This document shows, piece after piece, positions 33,221 through 45,246 of a stretch of DNA of 64,000 bases; position 1 is the first letter of the stretch, and the number at the start of each line of letters is the position of its first letter. A model generated the notes under the pieces. That model worked only from the letters and a program-made list of their open reading frames with translations, ran no database searches and had not been told where the DNA came from. The stretch is from contig JAQFVV010006451.1 of the NCBI GenBank assembly GCA_028023455.1, forward strand, positions 498,001 to 562,000. Direction: 5' to 3'. Made by a program: the position numbers and the translations under genes. This DNA is from Epiperipatus broadwayi (Eukaryota > Onychophora > Udeonychophora > Euonychophora > Peripatidae).

Positions 33221-35860
33221 TTGGAGTAAATAGCTCATTAAAATAAATATTTATAATATACATATAATTTTTTATTCGATTAAATAATAAAAAAAATATT
33301 TGCAAATATTTTAATGGAATGCTTTAATGATTCAAATAATTAGACATTTCAAGATATGATCAAAGAATTCAATACTGTCTTACATCAAAGTAATTTAAAC
33401 TAAAATGCTACGGTAATTTTAAAGATTTGGAAAGATGTTAACAAAATTATTTAGCAATAGTATTTATTTTTCTGAAAAAACACCAATTAAAAATACATGC
33501 TTAGTTTTTTTTAAGCATTACTTTCTTTTATTATATATATTTGTATATTCACATATAAAGAGTCTTATAATGCAACAGTAATAAAATTTACCGATGAAAA
33601 TTACAGCAAAGGTTTGAATCTGACTTGTAAATTTGATTATTTTTTACTTCTTGGTAAGCTTAGAATTATTTTTTTCGGATTATAAGTCAATATCCCACCT
33701 GGCTAATCAGTGAACAATGATTGGTAAACGAATATTTAACTATTCTTAGTTAGAGATTAAACCAATAAGATTAAAATATTTAAACTCTCACACAAAGTCA
33801 TGGGGATTAGCCCCCCCCCCAACTGTTACTGATTGTAATTAATGCAAGAAAAACATAAAACTTTTCTAAAGACATTCTAAGACTGATTTCTGCTATTATT
33901 AAGGAATAATAAAATTGTTACTAAAATTAAGTAAACAGTTTTTTGCTTGCATTCTTCTGCTCTAAAAGCACTAATAATTAATTGATATAAGACAGAAAAA
34001 TCAGTAACAAGCATAAATTGTGCTTACTAACAAATGACATTAATTGATTAATTACATTTGGGATCTGGTTTTCGCTATCATCCAACAAGTACTTCTGATT
34101 AAAAACATATACATCTGATATTGAATGCTGAAAAATATAAACTGGATTAAAAACTTACATAGATTATTTTTTCTCTCCAGATTTTTATTAAGATAGTTAT
34201 CCCATAACCAATCCATCCAATACTCAATGGAAAATATATAATTTTTTGTTCTTAATTATAATATAAAGCAAGAATAAAAAACTGCTCAAGCCATCTCCTT
34301 TCAGGAAATTTCAAATCTGATGAATAATATATATAGAGAATGTAAATAAAACAGCTTCATCTAAAGACATTTGCATAGGAATTTGGAAATGAATGAAAGT
34401 ATTTAAACCTGATGAGCGTTCCGTTGACCTGTTTGAATTCCATAAGGAATTACTTAAAATCATGTTTAACCTTATATATTTTATTAATATTTGAAGTTAA
34501 CAGTAATTGGAATGTAATTGACAATTATGCAAAATTTATTTAGTATTATTATTTTTTTGGTCTTGAAAAATATGACTCTTGGTAATGGAATCAATTTGAT
34601 GTGAAATTTTAATTTTTAATTTTGGCTAGTTTTTTTAAATATTCTGAATATGGCATAATTTGCATATATTTATAGTATACTAAATAAATATGAAATCACA
34701 TAATATTTTCCAAGTCTACTTAATTAATATTTAAACTGCCTCTAGCATCATGTTCAATAACTTTTGCAGTAGGAAAATAATTTTCTATTGTATTTTAAAT
34801 ATTTTAATAAAAAGTTATCCAAAACAATAACAGCCAGAGTGCAATCTTAATTTAGCCTATATCACTTCTCAAGTCAATTTACATTAAAATACATAGTCTG
34901 ATTTAAAATTGCTCTCTGATGTAGTTGTTCTGGATAATTTTATTTAAAAGGATTTAAAATACAATAAGAAATGGTCATTGCCTTATTGTGAAAAGTTTAT
35001 TGAACATGGAAGTTAGAAGGCAGTTCATATATTAATTAAATAAACTTAGTGATTATCATGTGACTTCAAATTTACTTAAAGTAAAAATGCTTTTTATCAT
35101 TAAATATATATGTGGTAAATTAAGCAATACCAAATAATATTAAATATGGTTAGAAAGATAAACTTTTAACTTAAATGCACTATTATATTTAAAACAATGC
35201 TTGGTATTATAGTCTGTTTAAGGCATTCATATAAGTATTTTTGAAAATGATTTCATTTCCATTCATTGAATCACAACTGTGGAACCAGAAAGAACTGCAA
35301 TTAATCTCACAAGAATTTATATGATATTATATCAATGCTTTTTCCATAGAAGAAATATCAAGCGTATTAAATATAAGCTAATGCATTTTCAGTAACCACT
35401 CATTTCAAAGGCAAATGTAATTTCTCACAATATACAGGGATTGTATTTTACTTGATTTTGAGTAGAATGTTTATTTTTGAAAAGAGTTCCTATAAACAAA
35501 AGTGCAATAAAGTTATATATAATGTTCTTGAAATTTTCTCTATGAAAAAAGAATTGATATAAGAGCATAAAAATGATGAAATTATCATAGTTTATTAAAT
35601 ATCACAGTACATTTCAATTAGAAATTTATATCTCCATCAATATTATATATAATACTATCATTAAATATTTTATTTTAACATTCTGCTAATCTATTATTGA
35701 AAAAACAATTCCTACTGTATTATAGTTTTTCACATTATGGTCCCAGTATTTATTTTTGTTCTAGCTCTTTGTTTTAATGGATAAGTAATACAGTTTGCTA
35801 GAGATTTTAGTTTTATACATGCAATTTTTATATTTATGTATGACAGAGAGTGTACCAATA
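33221..35860. other. A/T-rich interval without a recognisable gene
   Basis: The only notable item is a C10 run at 33811-33820. No coding, RNA or repeat feature supported. Confidence 0.5.
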
Positions 35861-35864
35861 GCTC

Positions 35865-36145
35865 AAACAAACTCTTAATTGATAAGTGCGGTAAAAGAAA
35901 ATTTTAAAAATCTCTATCCAAAATAGTCTTACCCTAAACCAATTGGTTTTGAGCTTATGGCTCACCTCAGTGAAGAGCTAGAATATTCAGATACTAAATC
36001 TAAAATATTAACTCAAAACTCAGCACTTATTTCATACATAATACTTAAGTAGAAACTCTGGGTATCGGCCATGAAAATGTCTTTTACTTCAGCTATCTAA
36101 CTTAAACAGCTGTATGGGAATGAACCAAATTCATATCTACCATAT
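35865..36145 (-). mobile_element. Hammerhead-bearing repeat, diverged copy
   Basis: It has CAAACTCTTAATTGATAAGT, TTTTAAAAATCTCTATCC, the hammerhead relic, CAGATACTAAATCTAAAATA, CAGCACTTATTTCATA, and later TCAGCTATCTAACTTAAACA with GCTGTATGGG. All of these have counterparts in the same order in the 10-kb units (for example CCAACTCAAATAGCTGCATG). It is an independent dispersed copy. Confidence 0.7.
35933..35975 (-). ncRNA. Hammerhead ribozyme relic
   Basis: Minus strand: CTTCA, CTGAGGT (last core base changed from A), stem II GAGC-CATAA-GCTC (four perfect pairs), AAA in place of GAA, then ACCAATTGGT, U17 and TAGGG. Core changes at A9 and G12 should make it inactive. Stem II pairing is kept with yet another sequence, and stem III is a perfect 10-nt palindrome. 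Confidence 0.65.
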
Positions 36146-36225
36146 ATTATGCACTTATCAATTAAGAACTTGTATGAACTATTTGTAAGCTCTCTATATT
36201 ATTTTTTAGTAAATACAAGCTTATA

Positions 36226-36240
36226 AATGCAATGTCACAT
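36226..36240. repeat. SINE target-site duplication, left
   Basis: AATGCAATGTCACAT, matched by AATGTAATGTCACAT at 36346-36360 (14 of 15 bases). Confidence 0.85.
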
Positions 36241-36345
36241 GTCAAGCATTGGTGATCAAGAGGTCAGCGACCGCTGCTTTATAAGCAGTTATCCCAGGTT
36301 AGCAGGTTTGCTTCCTGGCTGATGCTATAACACATGAGAAAAAAA
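36241..36345 (+). mobile_element. tRNA-derived SINE, subfamily B, with 15-bp target-site duplication
   Basis: GTCAAGCATTGGTGATCAAG start, TTATAAGCAGTT middle, GGTTTGCTTCCTGG B box, GATGCTATAACACATGAG end and an A-rich tail of about 9. The flanking duplication is nearly perfect, so the ends are well fixed. Confidence 0.9.
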
Positions 36346-36360
36346 AATGTAATGTCACAT

Positions 36361-36984
36361 TATATATGATTTGCTTTATTGATAATTATATTTATGTATA
36401 TATATATAATGCATATTAAAATGTTTTACTCAGTGGACTGTGAAGTATACTAATTTTTAGAAAAGACAGATAGATATATTACAATTAAATTACATTTCAT
36501 TTAAAACCTTAAATTAAAAAAATACACATTGTTATTGGAATTCTAATTTTTTAAAAAAGAAAGAACAAGATATATTAAAAAAAGTTTTATTTTTTATATA
36601 AATATTTTATTAATATGAGAGCACAGTTAAAGCAAGAAGTTTTATTTGCTTTTACTATATATAAACATTACATAAGTATAACTAAAAAGATTTCACAAAT
36701 AATGAGACTATTTATATCAAGTCTCCTCCATAGTGTTATGCAGGCTTAAAGTGCTTAATTCTGGAGTTCAAGGCATATTGATCACAGCCTGATTCGGTAA
36801 CTTCCAGAACTTCGTAAGAATTCATAATCAGTAAACCATTTGTCTATTCTTTATACATAGCTTCTAAAGTGATGAATAAAATATATAAAATACTAATAAT
36901 AATCAAATGATTAAATCACTTAAAAGATTACCTGAGACATGAGTATAAAAGAAATAGGTTGGTTTTTTAATCCAGAAATTGTTA
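36361..36984. other. No gene seen
   Basis: A/T-rich spacer upstream of the RTE copy; no frame over 60 codons. Confidence 0.4.
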
Positions 36985-37049
36985 ACAATGAAAAAAAGAA
37001 CAGCATATATCCAAGCTAATACCCAAGTTATATTAAATGTCTAGATGAA

Positions 37050-37560
37050 GATGTACCTGATGATTGGAAGAATACAGTATTAATATTAATATTTAAAAAA
37101 TCTGATAAAGAAGATATTAGAAATTACAGACCTATCAGCCTTTTATCGGTTTTATACAAAATTTTTACCAAAATAATTACAACTTGTCTACAGAGAACAT
37201 TGGATTTCCACCAACCAAAAGAATAAGCTGGAATTAAAAGTGGTTTTAGTGCAGTAGTTCATATCAAGGTATTGAGAGAAGTTATAGAAAGGACAAATGA
37301 ATATGAGTTGCCATTATGCTTTGGATTTGTAGATTATGAGAAGACATTTGATTCTTTAAACTTTTTCTTGGTGATTAAAGCATTGGATCATCAAGGTGTA
37401 GATCCAGGATATTTTTAAGGAATATTTATAGAAATGCAACAGCACTAGTGAGGTTACATAATGATGCTAGGAAAGTCAACATTGAGAAGGGTGTAAGACA
37501 GGATATCTCCAAAACTTTTTGCAGCAGTGTTGCAAGAAGTATTTTATGGATAAAAATGAA
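37050..37560 (+). pseudogene. RTE reverse transcriptase, N-terminal half (broken)
   Basis: Reverse transcriptase fingers and the first catalytic Asp. DDWKNTVLILIFKKSDKEDI and NYRPISLLS form motif 1-2; FGFVDYEKTFDS carries the motif A Asp. Several in-frame stops occur (for example after QPKE at 37226, where GIKSGFS follows) and there are frame changes near 37420. The G-V/R-Q-G motif B region survives only as KGVRQD-like text around 37490. The protein cannot be made as one chain. Confidence 0.75.
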
Positions 37561-37571
37561 AAGCTAAAAGA

Positions 37572-38021
37572 GTGAAAGTAAATGGAGAATATTTAAGTCA
37601 TTTAGATTTTGTAGATGATGTAGTTGTTTTTGAAAATAATGTTTTAGAGCTGCAGGAAATGTTGCAGGAGTTATCAGATAAAAGTAGGAAAGTAGAACTA
37701 AAGATAAATGTTAAAAAGACTAAAGTAATGTTCAATGGATTTTCTCAAAATATGAAAATAAAAATTGATTATGATGAATTAGAAGAAGTTAACAGCTATA
37801 AATACCTTGGTCAGATTATTAATACAGATGGAAATATAATGGATGAAATTAATCATATAATTAAACTTGGTTGGAATGCTTTTGGTAGAAATAACTTGAT
37901 ATTAAAAGGAAATATGCCTATGCGTTTGAAAAGAAAGGTTTTTAATAAATGTGTTTTACCAGTTTTTACTTATGGATCTGAAACTTGGACACTTAATAGA
38001 AAATTAATGAAGAGACTTTAG
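37572..38021 (+). pseudogene. RTE reverse transcriptase, C-terminal half
   Basis: 149 codons open. YLSHLDFVDDVVVF (residues 7-20) is motif C, with FVDD in place of the usual FADD. KINVKKTKVMF (about 44-54) is the motif D/E region, and SYKYLGQII follows. LPVFTYGSETWTL (about 130-142) is the conserved C-terminal block of RTE/BovB-type polymerases. The Met is internal to ORF2. A stop at 38019 separates it from the next frame, which continues the same domain. Confidence 0.85.
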
Positions 38022-38036
38022 ACCACTGAAAGAAGT

Positions 38037-38294
38037 ATGGAGAGATGCACATTAGGAATAACAAGAAGAGATCAAAAACACAATATATGGGTAAGAGAAC
38101 AATCAGGTGTTACTGACCTCAATGGAAAAATTAAAAGACTGAAGTGGAGTTGGGGTGGACATATTACTAGAAGAGATGATAGTAGATGGACAGTTGAAAT
38201 CTTAAACTGGATTTCAAGAGATTGTAAAAGACCCACAAAAAGACCACATGTGAGATGGATGGATAAAATAAAAAAGTGTGCAGGGGTGATGTAG
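38037..38294 (+). pseudogene. RTE ORF2 C-terminal tail
   Basis: 85 codons continuing in order from the previous frame. MERCTLGITRRDQ, IKRLKWSWGGHITRRDDSRW and GRP-like KRPTKRPHVRWMDKI are the terminal signature of RTE-clade ORF2 (W-x-G-H ... R-x-D-x-R-W ... R-P ... R-W). It ends in TAG near the natural C-terminus. It is separated from the upstream part by a single stop codon. Confidence 0.85.
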
Positions 38295-38392
38295 AGAAGA
38301 GAAACTAATGATCAGAGAAGATGGATTGAACTTGGAGAGACCTTCACCCTACAGTGGATTGAGAATGGTTGATGATCGTGATGATGATGATA

Positions 38393-39245
38393 TCCAAGCT
38401 TATATATTGTTTTTCAGACATAAATTTTATAAATTATCCTAATTCTACTACCTAGGGTAAGTTAAATATCTATCCAGTACTATATTATTCATATCTCTGG
38501 ATTAGTTTCTGACTTATGCACTTTTCAGTGAGGCGTTTGCGTCTGTCATGAATTCAAAACAGTCAATGCATCAATCAATATTCATTTATCAAAAGCAGAT
38601 AAATTTATTACCTTTACTTTTTAGATAAAATATCTAGATACTTATTTATAAAAGAATATAATAGGCTAGTTTGACGAGTTAATGCCCTGGATATTATATA
38701 TACTTGAAATTTTAACATCACTGAAAAATTCTATAGTACTTTTATGTTTACTTATATATATAAGTTTTGATTTAAAAAAAAACTTTCAGCCAAATTAAAC
38801 ATAATCTCTCTCCACTAAAGACGCAATTTTACATTTGTTTTGTCTGCAATATTGTGTTCAATTGTACAAAGTAAGTTTAGACTTGTTAGTCTTGTTAGTA
38901 ATTTAAAACATCCTTTAGGAAAGATGTTTCAATCTTTTCTATTTTTCAAAGTCATTCAGCTAATGGTCCAAGACTTTAGACTATTTCACCAATAATACAA
39001 CTGCGCTTAAAAAAGCTCAGTTATCTAGAAAAGAAAGAAATGTTCAGCATTATAAAAATGAAGATCTTTTCTTTGTGAAACTTCCCGTGACTTTTGAGAT
39101 CTAATCTAGTCACGTGATCAAAGTAATATTCATCAAGGTTATTAATTCAGCTGAAACCTTTCTATTGTTAAAAAAATAAATAATTTTGTAATTTATGAAA
39201 TTATTGAAATAATGGAAAAAAGTTTATAAATTACAGTCTAACGGG
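38393..39245. other. No gene seen
   Basis: A/T-rich; no repeat or frame supported. CACGTGATC at 39112 matches the same 9-mer at 15540, which may be chance. Confidence 0.4.
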
Positions 39246-40020
39246 CTCCATTGTTTTTCCAGGTTCATTCACCTTTATTCTCAATGTCATTTTGTTTTTC
39301 CTTATTAATATTCTCATTCTATTCTATAGCACATATCACACGTACTATTTTTTCCTTCTTTACATTTCATTACAATTTACATTTTTTTTTCTTTCTGAAT
39401 CACATACATTATTATTTTAAAAAGTATTCTTTAATTATTCTGTTCTTATTCTCTTTTCTTCTAGTTTTTTCAATCGTACAATTTTTTTACCTTTTTCTGA
39501 CTTTCATTCATTTCCCTTTGTTTCTCTCAATAGTATCCTTATTTTTTTAGTTCATTTATTCAGTTTTGTTATTCACTTTGTATCATTATCAATAACATAC
39601 CCCCCCCCCCCGCAACACTTTTTTATTTTAATAGTGGATTTATCTTACTTTATAATCATGTTATAATATTATTCAATTATTCTAATTGCCATCTTTATTT
39701 TTTATACCATCAATCCCCTTTTTTTCGTTCAACAACTTTTATAAGGCTGGCTTACTGATATATTATTTTTTACTTTCAACTCATTTAATCTATATCTCTT
39801 TCATTCTATTATCTATTAGTTAGTTTAATTTTTCATATTCACAGCAATTATTAAATATAACCTCCCCATCATTTTATTTTTTAACATTCTGCTTTTAATC
39901 ACCATATCTTTTATTTTTACTGCTATTTATCCTTTATCAATCTTTCTCTATCTTTTGTCGTTTGTAATCTTATTTTCTTTCTCTTTTTTTAAATTCTTCA
40001 CTACCTCTGTATGTGTTTTG
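39246..40020. other. Strongly pyrimidine-skewed tract
   Basis: For about 770 bp the plus strand is dominated by T and C with few G, including the 99-codon Phe/Ser/Leu frame at 39251-39550 and a C12 run at 39600-39611. The R4/Dong-like LINE at 41985-44285, which lies on the minus strand, shows the same skew. This tract could therefore be an old minus-strand LINE fragment, but I find no motif to prove it. The frame itself is not credible as a gene. Confidence 0.4.
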
Positions 40021-40710
40021 TTTATATAATCATAAAAAAGATTTTCTGTGATTTATGTTTAAAAAAACATGTCTTAACATGAAAAGGTAGTAGTCTTTCC
40101 TTTTGTTTTCAAGTGTTTTATCTTGTTGCAATTTTACTATCATTCTGAAGTTATATATAAAAAGATATTTATTATAGAAGAAGAATAAATATTTTTTAAA
40201 TAACTCTGTACACTTAAGTATTTTCAGCAAATAGAATAAAATTAACTATATACAAACAAAATATTTTCTTAAAATATGAGTCAACCATTATGTGTATATG
40301 ATAATCTGGAACTTGCATAAATCATATAACATTTTATAATCAAATAGAATACTAATACAATTATTATACAAAAGTAACATATGGGGGAAATATTAAAGAT
40401 TATTAATTAGAATATGAATGTTTTCTTCTTCACTGGTCGGGAAATAGAAAGAAAGCAAAAATAATTTTTCTATAACAATAGGTTTTTTTTAAATTTATTT
40501 CATCATTTTGCTTATTGGCAGTTTACTTTGGATCATTTAGCTGGAAAAAGAACATGGTTTTAGTATAGTATTTTTTCACTTCTTGAAATTTGTGCCTACT
40601 TCAGACTTGAATGTCTTGAAAAACAATAACAAAAGATTTCTTGTCATTGTAGTTATAAGAAATAATTAAATTAAAATTAAAAATCAAAAGTACATTTTAT
40701 ATTACATTAA
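40021..40710. other. No gene seen
   Basis: A/T-rich spacer. The minus frame 40030-40230 shows no domain. Confidence 0.4.
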
Positions 40711-40900
40711 ACAAATCCACCTTTCATATTACTGTTACAATGCTATTTTCTTGAGAACCTCTCCATATTATTGAATTTTTTCAATTGAAAAACAATATTA
40801 AGGAGGAATTCTGAAGAAGACTGTTGGTCAATCGAAACTGTAAGGTTGATTATTTTTAATAAAATAAGCATTGTAACAATAATAAGAAAGGATGATTTGT
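40711..40900. mobile_element. Foldback element with the conserved internal hairpin
   Basis: The left arm (ACAAATCCACCTTTCATATT, ACTGTTACAATGCTATTTT) is inverted at the right (AAAATAAGCATTGTAACAAT, AATAAGAAAGGATGATTTGT), arms about 40 bp. Between them at 40811-40839 lies CTGAAGAA, hairpin GACTG-TTGGT-CAATC (one mismatch) and GAAACTG, the same block as in the elements at 30918 and 60976. Confidence 0.8.
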
Positions 40901-41984
40901 TTATTTGCTTATAATTTTATCAATGTGTAAAGAAAAATAAGTTATATTATATTCTTATAATAAACATCTACAGGCTTAAAACTTTCATGATGTAATGGTA
41001 TTACAATTGCTCATGACATCCATTTAGAATATGTTAGTAAATTTAAACTTTTTTTTTTGACAATTAGCATATAGCCAATCTAATAAGTATATATTTCTAC
41101 TTGAAAGAAAAACTATTAACCTCACTACTGCTGATGCTACACTAATGTCTAGTATTATCAATTTAACTGTTTCTATATCCTGTGCAATTAACTCAGTGAT
41201 GTAGTTCCTGATTTAAGCTTACCCTCTCCCTTCCAGTGTTTTAGCAATGTATATTTATCAGAAGGACTAATTATTTGATTAGTTTAATGAAGAGTTGTCG
41301 CAGTGTCTCTGTTGTGTAAAAGCAGTTTTATATTCATGAGTGTGTTATTTTTAAACAATAAATCAAATATTGAAGAATTGATCATCAACAATGTGAGAAC
41401 TGATTCAAAACACTGAATACTAGATGGGAGGATTGCACCCAAAGTTGACTTCTGGGGAATTAGTTTTACTCAGACATGACAAGTTACGTTGAACCTATTC
41501 ACCTTATTAAAATATCTGTAACTAAATTTAGAATTTTGAACTAGATAAATCATTGTCACTCTATGGACAACCCATGGCAATTGTGCACATGAAATTTATC
41601 AGTCATTGACCTATATAAAAATGTGAAAAAATACAAACTGTAAATCTTATAATTAATGATGCCAAATCTATGAATGCAATGTTAGAATTGAAATACACAT
41701 AATACAACCATTAGTGAATACATCTAATGAATAGAATCTCTGCACATTTTTAATGATATTTTGTTAATATTTTAAACTGTCAAAAAATATCCATCTGCTA
41801 AATTAATAAATAAGTATTTGGATAGAAAAATTGTTTTTAATTCATGCATTTTTAGATCATGCTATTCTATAAAAAATAAAGATCCATTTCAGTACAAGCT
41901 AATTATTGAATAGTTGATAGATAATCAAATGGTAACAATCTAGTAATGTGATGTGATACAATGCATGTTAACCTTCAGCCACTA
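40901..41984. other. No gene seen
   Basis: A/T-rich, no frame above 60 codons, no repeat that I recognise. Confidence 0.45.
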
Positions 41985-43478
41985 TGCCTAGAGAAAGCTG
42001 TTAGCCACTTTACTTTCTCTTTCCATTCCCTTCCCATATTCTTCTCTATCCTGCTTCATCACATTTCCACAATATAATCTTTGTCAACTCTGTGACCTTT
42101 ATATCTAAATTCTCCTAATTATTTCCCAAACCAAGCATAAAAACCAACAACCTACTTTCTGTATAATCACTTTATTTATATTTATTCTTCCACAACTTCA
42201 TTACTTGTACTCTTTCTGCTTGCAGGCATTTACATTCAATTAACAGATACCTACTCTGCCTTCCTTACACAACTTGCAGACTAAATCACCCACATTTTCC
42301 CATTTATATGTATATCTTCTTGTTGAAAAATATCCTGTTCAAACCTTAAACAGTGAATGACCTTTCTTTCTGTTATCATAAATTAACTTGCACCCAATAT
42401 TCTGTTTACTTCTATATATATTTAAACTTTTTATTCTCCATACTAGTTCTCCAACTCTCCAACTCCCTATTCTTTATTAATGCATTTATTCTTCTAACCC
42501 ATTTCTTGCCACTAAGACATTCAACAATTCTTCTAACACAATCACCCCACCTTTTGTACAAATGAACTGACATAAAGTCTTTATTCAAATCTTCTGCATA
42601 TCATACTACCTTTCCTACCCATCTTGTTGTCTGCCCTTTACTCATAACCCATTAAATACTATTTTAGTTAACCTCTTATTATCCATATATTGCAATCTAA
42701 TGAACATTTTTATTTTGCTTTGCATCTCTCATATAAAAGCTTGACCATCCAATTTTCCTTGAATTTCCTCCTTTGCCATCCACACAACTGCATCTAATGC
42801 ATGTCTTCCTACTTCTCTTTGTACTTGTTTTAAGTAATCTAATACTCTTTACTAACACATAATGCATCATTATCATATGTTAACTCTGCTACTGCCACTC
42901 CCATACAATTCTATCTACATCATATTTATTATAAGAAAACACTGATAATTTTTTTATCAGCCTCTTTCTTTTCTTTGTTTCATTAATTAATTTTTCCTCC
43001 CATTCATCCAAGCATATTCTTTGATTATTTAAGATGATTTCCAAATAGTTATACATATTTACCACCCTTTACTTTATATCCCCCAATAAAATTATTTGTC
43101 TTCTCTTTCACTAGTATTAATCATCATTCCTTTTGTTTTTTTATTCACTAAATTTAATCCCATCTGTTTACCCACCCTTGCACATGTCCTCAGCATAACT
43201 TCTTTCCATCTTTCTGATTACAAGAAGATATCATCCACAAATTAAAGACCAGATAATGTATATATTCCCTTGCCATCTACTAATGGTATCTCTACCCCTT
43301 TTCCTAGTCTTTCTATTGTTCTTTATATTTCTCTCAAATACAAAAAAACAAAATAGGTGACATAGGGCATCCCTGCCTTAGTCCCATTCAATTTTTAACT
43401 TTAACTGATTCTATATTCTCAAATTGATACATATAGTAATTATTTTTCATGTAATCTCTTAATAATATCCACAAAAGC

Positions 43479-43664
43479 TCAATTCATTTCCAAATTTACT
43501 AAACTTACCCATAATCTATTTCTATTTATTCTATCAGATGCCTTCTCTATATCTATAAAAATCATATATAATTTTCTACCTGTATTTTTACTCATATCTA
43601 TAAGTTGTGTAACTACAAATAATCTATCTCCTATCTGATCGAAAATTCCCTTGTACTTCTCCAA
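43479..43664 (-). pseudogene. LINE reverse transcriptase fragment, motif A
   Basis: 61 codons. LFVVTQLIDMSKNTG precedes LYMIFIDIEKASDRINRNRL, where the first Asp of FIDIEKA is the motif A catalytic metal ligand. The Met is not a natural start. It continues, after a stop, the frame at 43665-44051. Confidence 0.8.
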
Positions 43665-44051
43665 TTATATTATTTTCTTCCATCCATTTTGTGACCCTTC
43701 CAGTCCCATATATACAAAAACTTTATATAACACTGATATTATCAATAGCAGTTTATAATTGCCATTACCCTTTTCTTTAAATAATAGCATTACTCTTGTA
43801 TTACTCCAACTATCCAGAAAATCTTTCTTCTGTGCCATCTTATTAAAACATAATAGGTTCAATTTTGCCTTATGTCCCAAATTCATTACCATCTCTGTTG
43901 CCCATCCATCTAAACCCCTTGCCTTTCCACTTTTCAATTTCTTATCTGCCTCATTCAGTTCATTTTCTGTAAATGTAATATTTCCATTACTATATGCTTT
44001 CATGTTTGCTATCATTCTGTCCTTCACATCTAAAATCTTTTCTACAAACAT
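43665..44051 (-). pseudogene. LINE reverse transcriptase fragment, fingers region
   Basis: 128 codons with ITFTENELNEADKKLKSGKA and RGLDGWATEMVMNLG (normally K-A-P-G-x-D-G; here A-R-G-L-D-G), then DSWSNTRVMLLFKEKGNGNY and ISVLYKVF. This is the conserved N-terminal part of the polymerase. A stop ends it just before motif A. Confidence 0.82.
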
Positions 44052-44062
44052 TACATACTTAT

Positions 44063-44260
44063 TTAAGATTGCCTCAATTTTTTTCTATAGCTACACTCGA
44101 TTTCCTCATCATCTAGTAATACTATTTCTCTCTCCTCTACATTTCTTCTTTTAATATATTTCCAAAATTTTTTATTCCTATCTCTTCCACTTTTATTAAT
44201 ATCCTCTAACAATTTACTATTCAATTTCATTCTTTCTCTATAATTATCTATTTTAGCCAA
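44063..44260 (-). pseudogene. LINE ORF2 fragment upstream of the reverse transcriptase
   Basis: 65 codons, basic, with RDRNKKFWKYIKRRN and EIVLLDDEEIE. This is the linker commonly found just before the polymerase domain (K-x-F-W-x-Y-I-K ... L-x-D-x-x-G). No endonuclease is visible further upstream, so the element is probably truncated near 44285. Confidence 0.7.
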
Positions 44261-44285
44261 TTTCTAATAAAATCTTTTTTGGCCA

Positions 44286-45150
44286 TGTCACCTACTGCTT
44301 ATTATTTAAATTAATATTTACATAATCAATTATAAGTCAAAGAGAGTTATGCATCATCTATATTTATAATAATCTTTTATGTTTAAAAAAATAAAAAAAT
44401 ATATTAATGGGTACTAAAATATTGAATATTTAACTTTTATTGTATAGTTAGTTATTCTAAAAGTGAAGTGATGTTTAATCACAAAAGAAATAATGGATTT
44501 ATATAAAAAATTATTTAGAATATTTTATGTATTTATTGAATGATTATTGCTTTAAATAAATATCAGTTGAAAAATACATTGTTTGTAAATTATGTTTATA
44601 TAATTTATATATATATTGCACACATTCACGTACGTATGTATATATATAGTAAAACAAAACATGGGCATATTCTATTATCAAAACCATACCCTAAAAACAG
44701 TCCCTTGCGCATTCATACTTATTTCAAAATATTAAATATTATATTGTCTATCAGCATGACCTTCTTAATTTCTTTATTATACATATATTTATCTTCATTT
44801 TATAATTTTTTTTTCTGTTTATAAAATATAATTTAAAAAATCCTAAACATTTAATTAAAGTGATCTTCAACAAACATTGTGGTATTTAACCTTTCATGCA
44901 TGAAGTGAATGAGTATTTCCATAAATAATTTTACTCTTTAGAGTTTTAATGAATGTAAGTGCTTTTCAATTAATAAAATATAGTAAATAACTTAAAATGA
45001 TTAATCACTGCTGAATTAAAATTTATTCAACCAATCATATTTCAGTTCTTAATTTAGTGCAATAGTTTCACATACTAATGTTTTTAGAAATGATTGTTAA
45101 CAATATCTTTGTAGTAAGTGTTATATAAAATTAAACAATTTTTATGGTTG
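44286..45150. other. No gene seen
   Basis: A/T-rich with an AT/TG-rich patch near 44600-44650. The frame 44540-44824 (94 codons) is Ile/Tyr/Leu-rich low complexity and not credible. Confidence 0.45.
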
Positions 45151-45246
45151 TTTTTTTTTATATGTCAAAGCGTTGACCGGGAAGCGAACCCGGGCCAACT
45201 GCTTGTAAGGCAGTTACACTAACTGCTAGGCCACCAAAAGCTTGAC
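45151..45246 (-). mobile_element. tRNA-derived SINE, subfamily B
   Basis: Minus strand: GTCAAGCTTTTGGTGGCCTA start, A-box-like GGCCTAGCAGTTAGTG, CTTACAAGCAGTTGG, B box GGGTTCGCTTCCCGGTCA (the best preserved in the window), end ACGCTTTGACATAT and an A9 tail (T9 at 45151-45159). No clear flanking duplication. Confidence 0.88.

Larger units (their letters stand above)
36985..38392 (+). mobile_element. 5'-truncated RTE-type LINE
   Basis: The sequence reads, with several stops and frameshifts, as the second half of an RTE/BovB-like ORF2. It begins DVPDDWKNTVLILIF, then NYRPISLLSVLYKIF, LCFGFVDYEKTFDS, RVKVNGEYLSHLDFVDDVVV and continues to WGGHITRRDDSRW. It ends with GGATTGAACTTGGAGAGACC, CACTGCAGGGT-like sequence in reverse order of the copy at 46804, and a (GAT)n tail (about 38378-38392), as RTE elements do. 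A second, shorter copy of the same family lies on the minus strand at 46804-47063. Confidence 0.85.
41985..44285 (-). mobile_element. R4/Dong-like LINE, nearly complete second half, inactive
   Basis: Read on the minus strand from 44260 downward, the motifs come in the order of a non-LTR reverse transcriptase. FWKYIKRR and LDDEEIE come first, then ITFTENELNEADKKLKSGKA, RGLDGWATEMV and SWSNTRVMLLFKEKGNG. LYMIFIDIEKASDRINR (motif A), GLRQGCPMSPILF (motif B) and FVDDI (motif C) follow, then LTYDNDALCVSKE, VQREVGRHALDAVVW, and late RRYTYKWENVGDLVCKLCKE, a Cys-x2-Cys finger start. This order and wording fit R4/Dong-type elements with a C-terminal finger. Stops and frameshifts are frequent. The plus-strand frames here (42353-42565, 43759-44154) are shadows. 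Confidence 0.8.

Noticed and set aside
39112-39120. CACGTGATC at 15540 and 39112 as a shared regulatory site
   Set aside because: Two 9-mer matches in 64 kb without other context are weak evidence.
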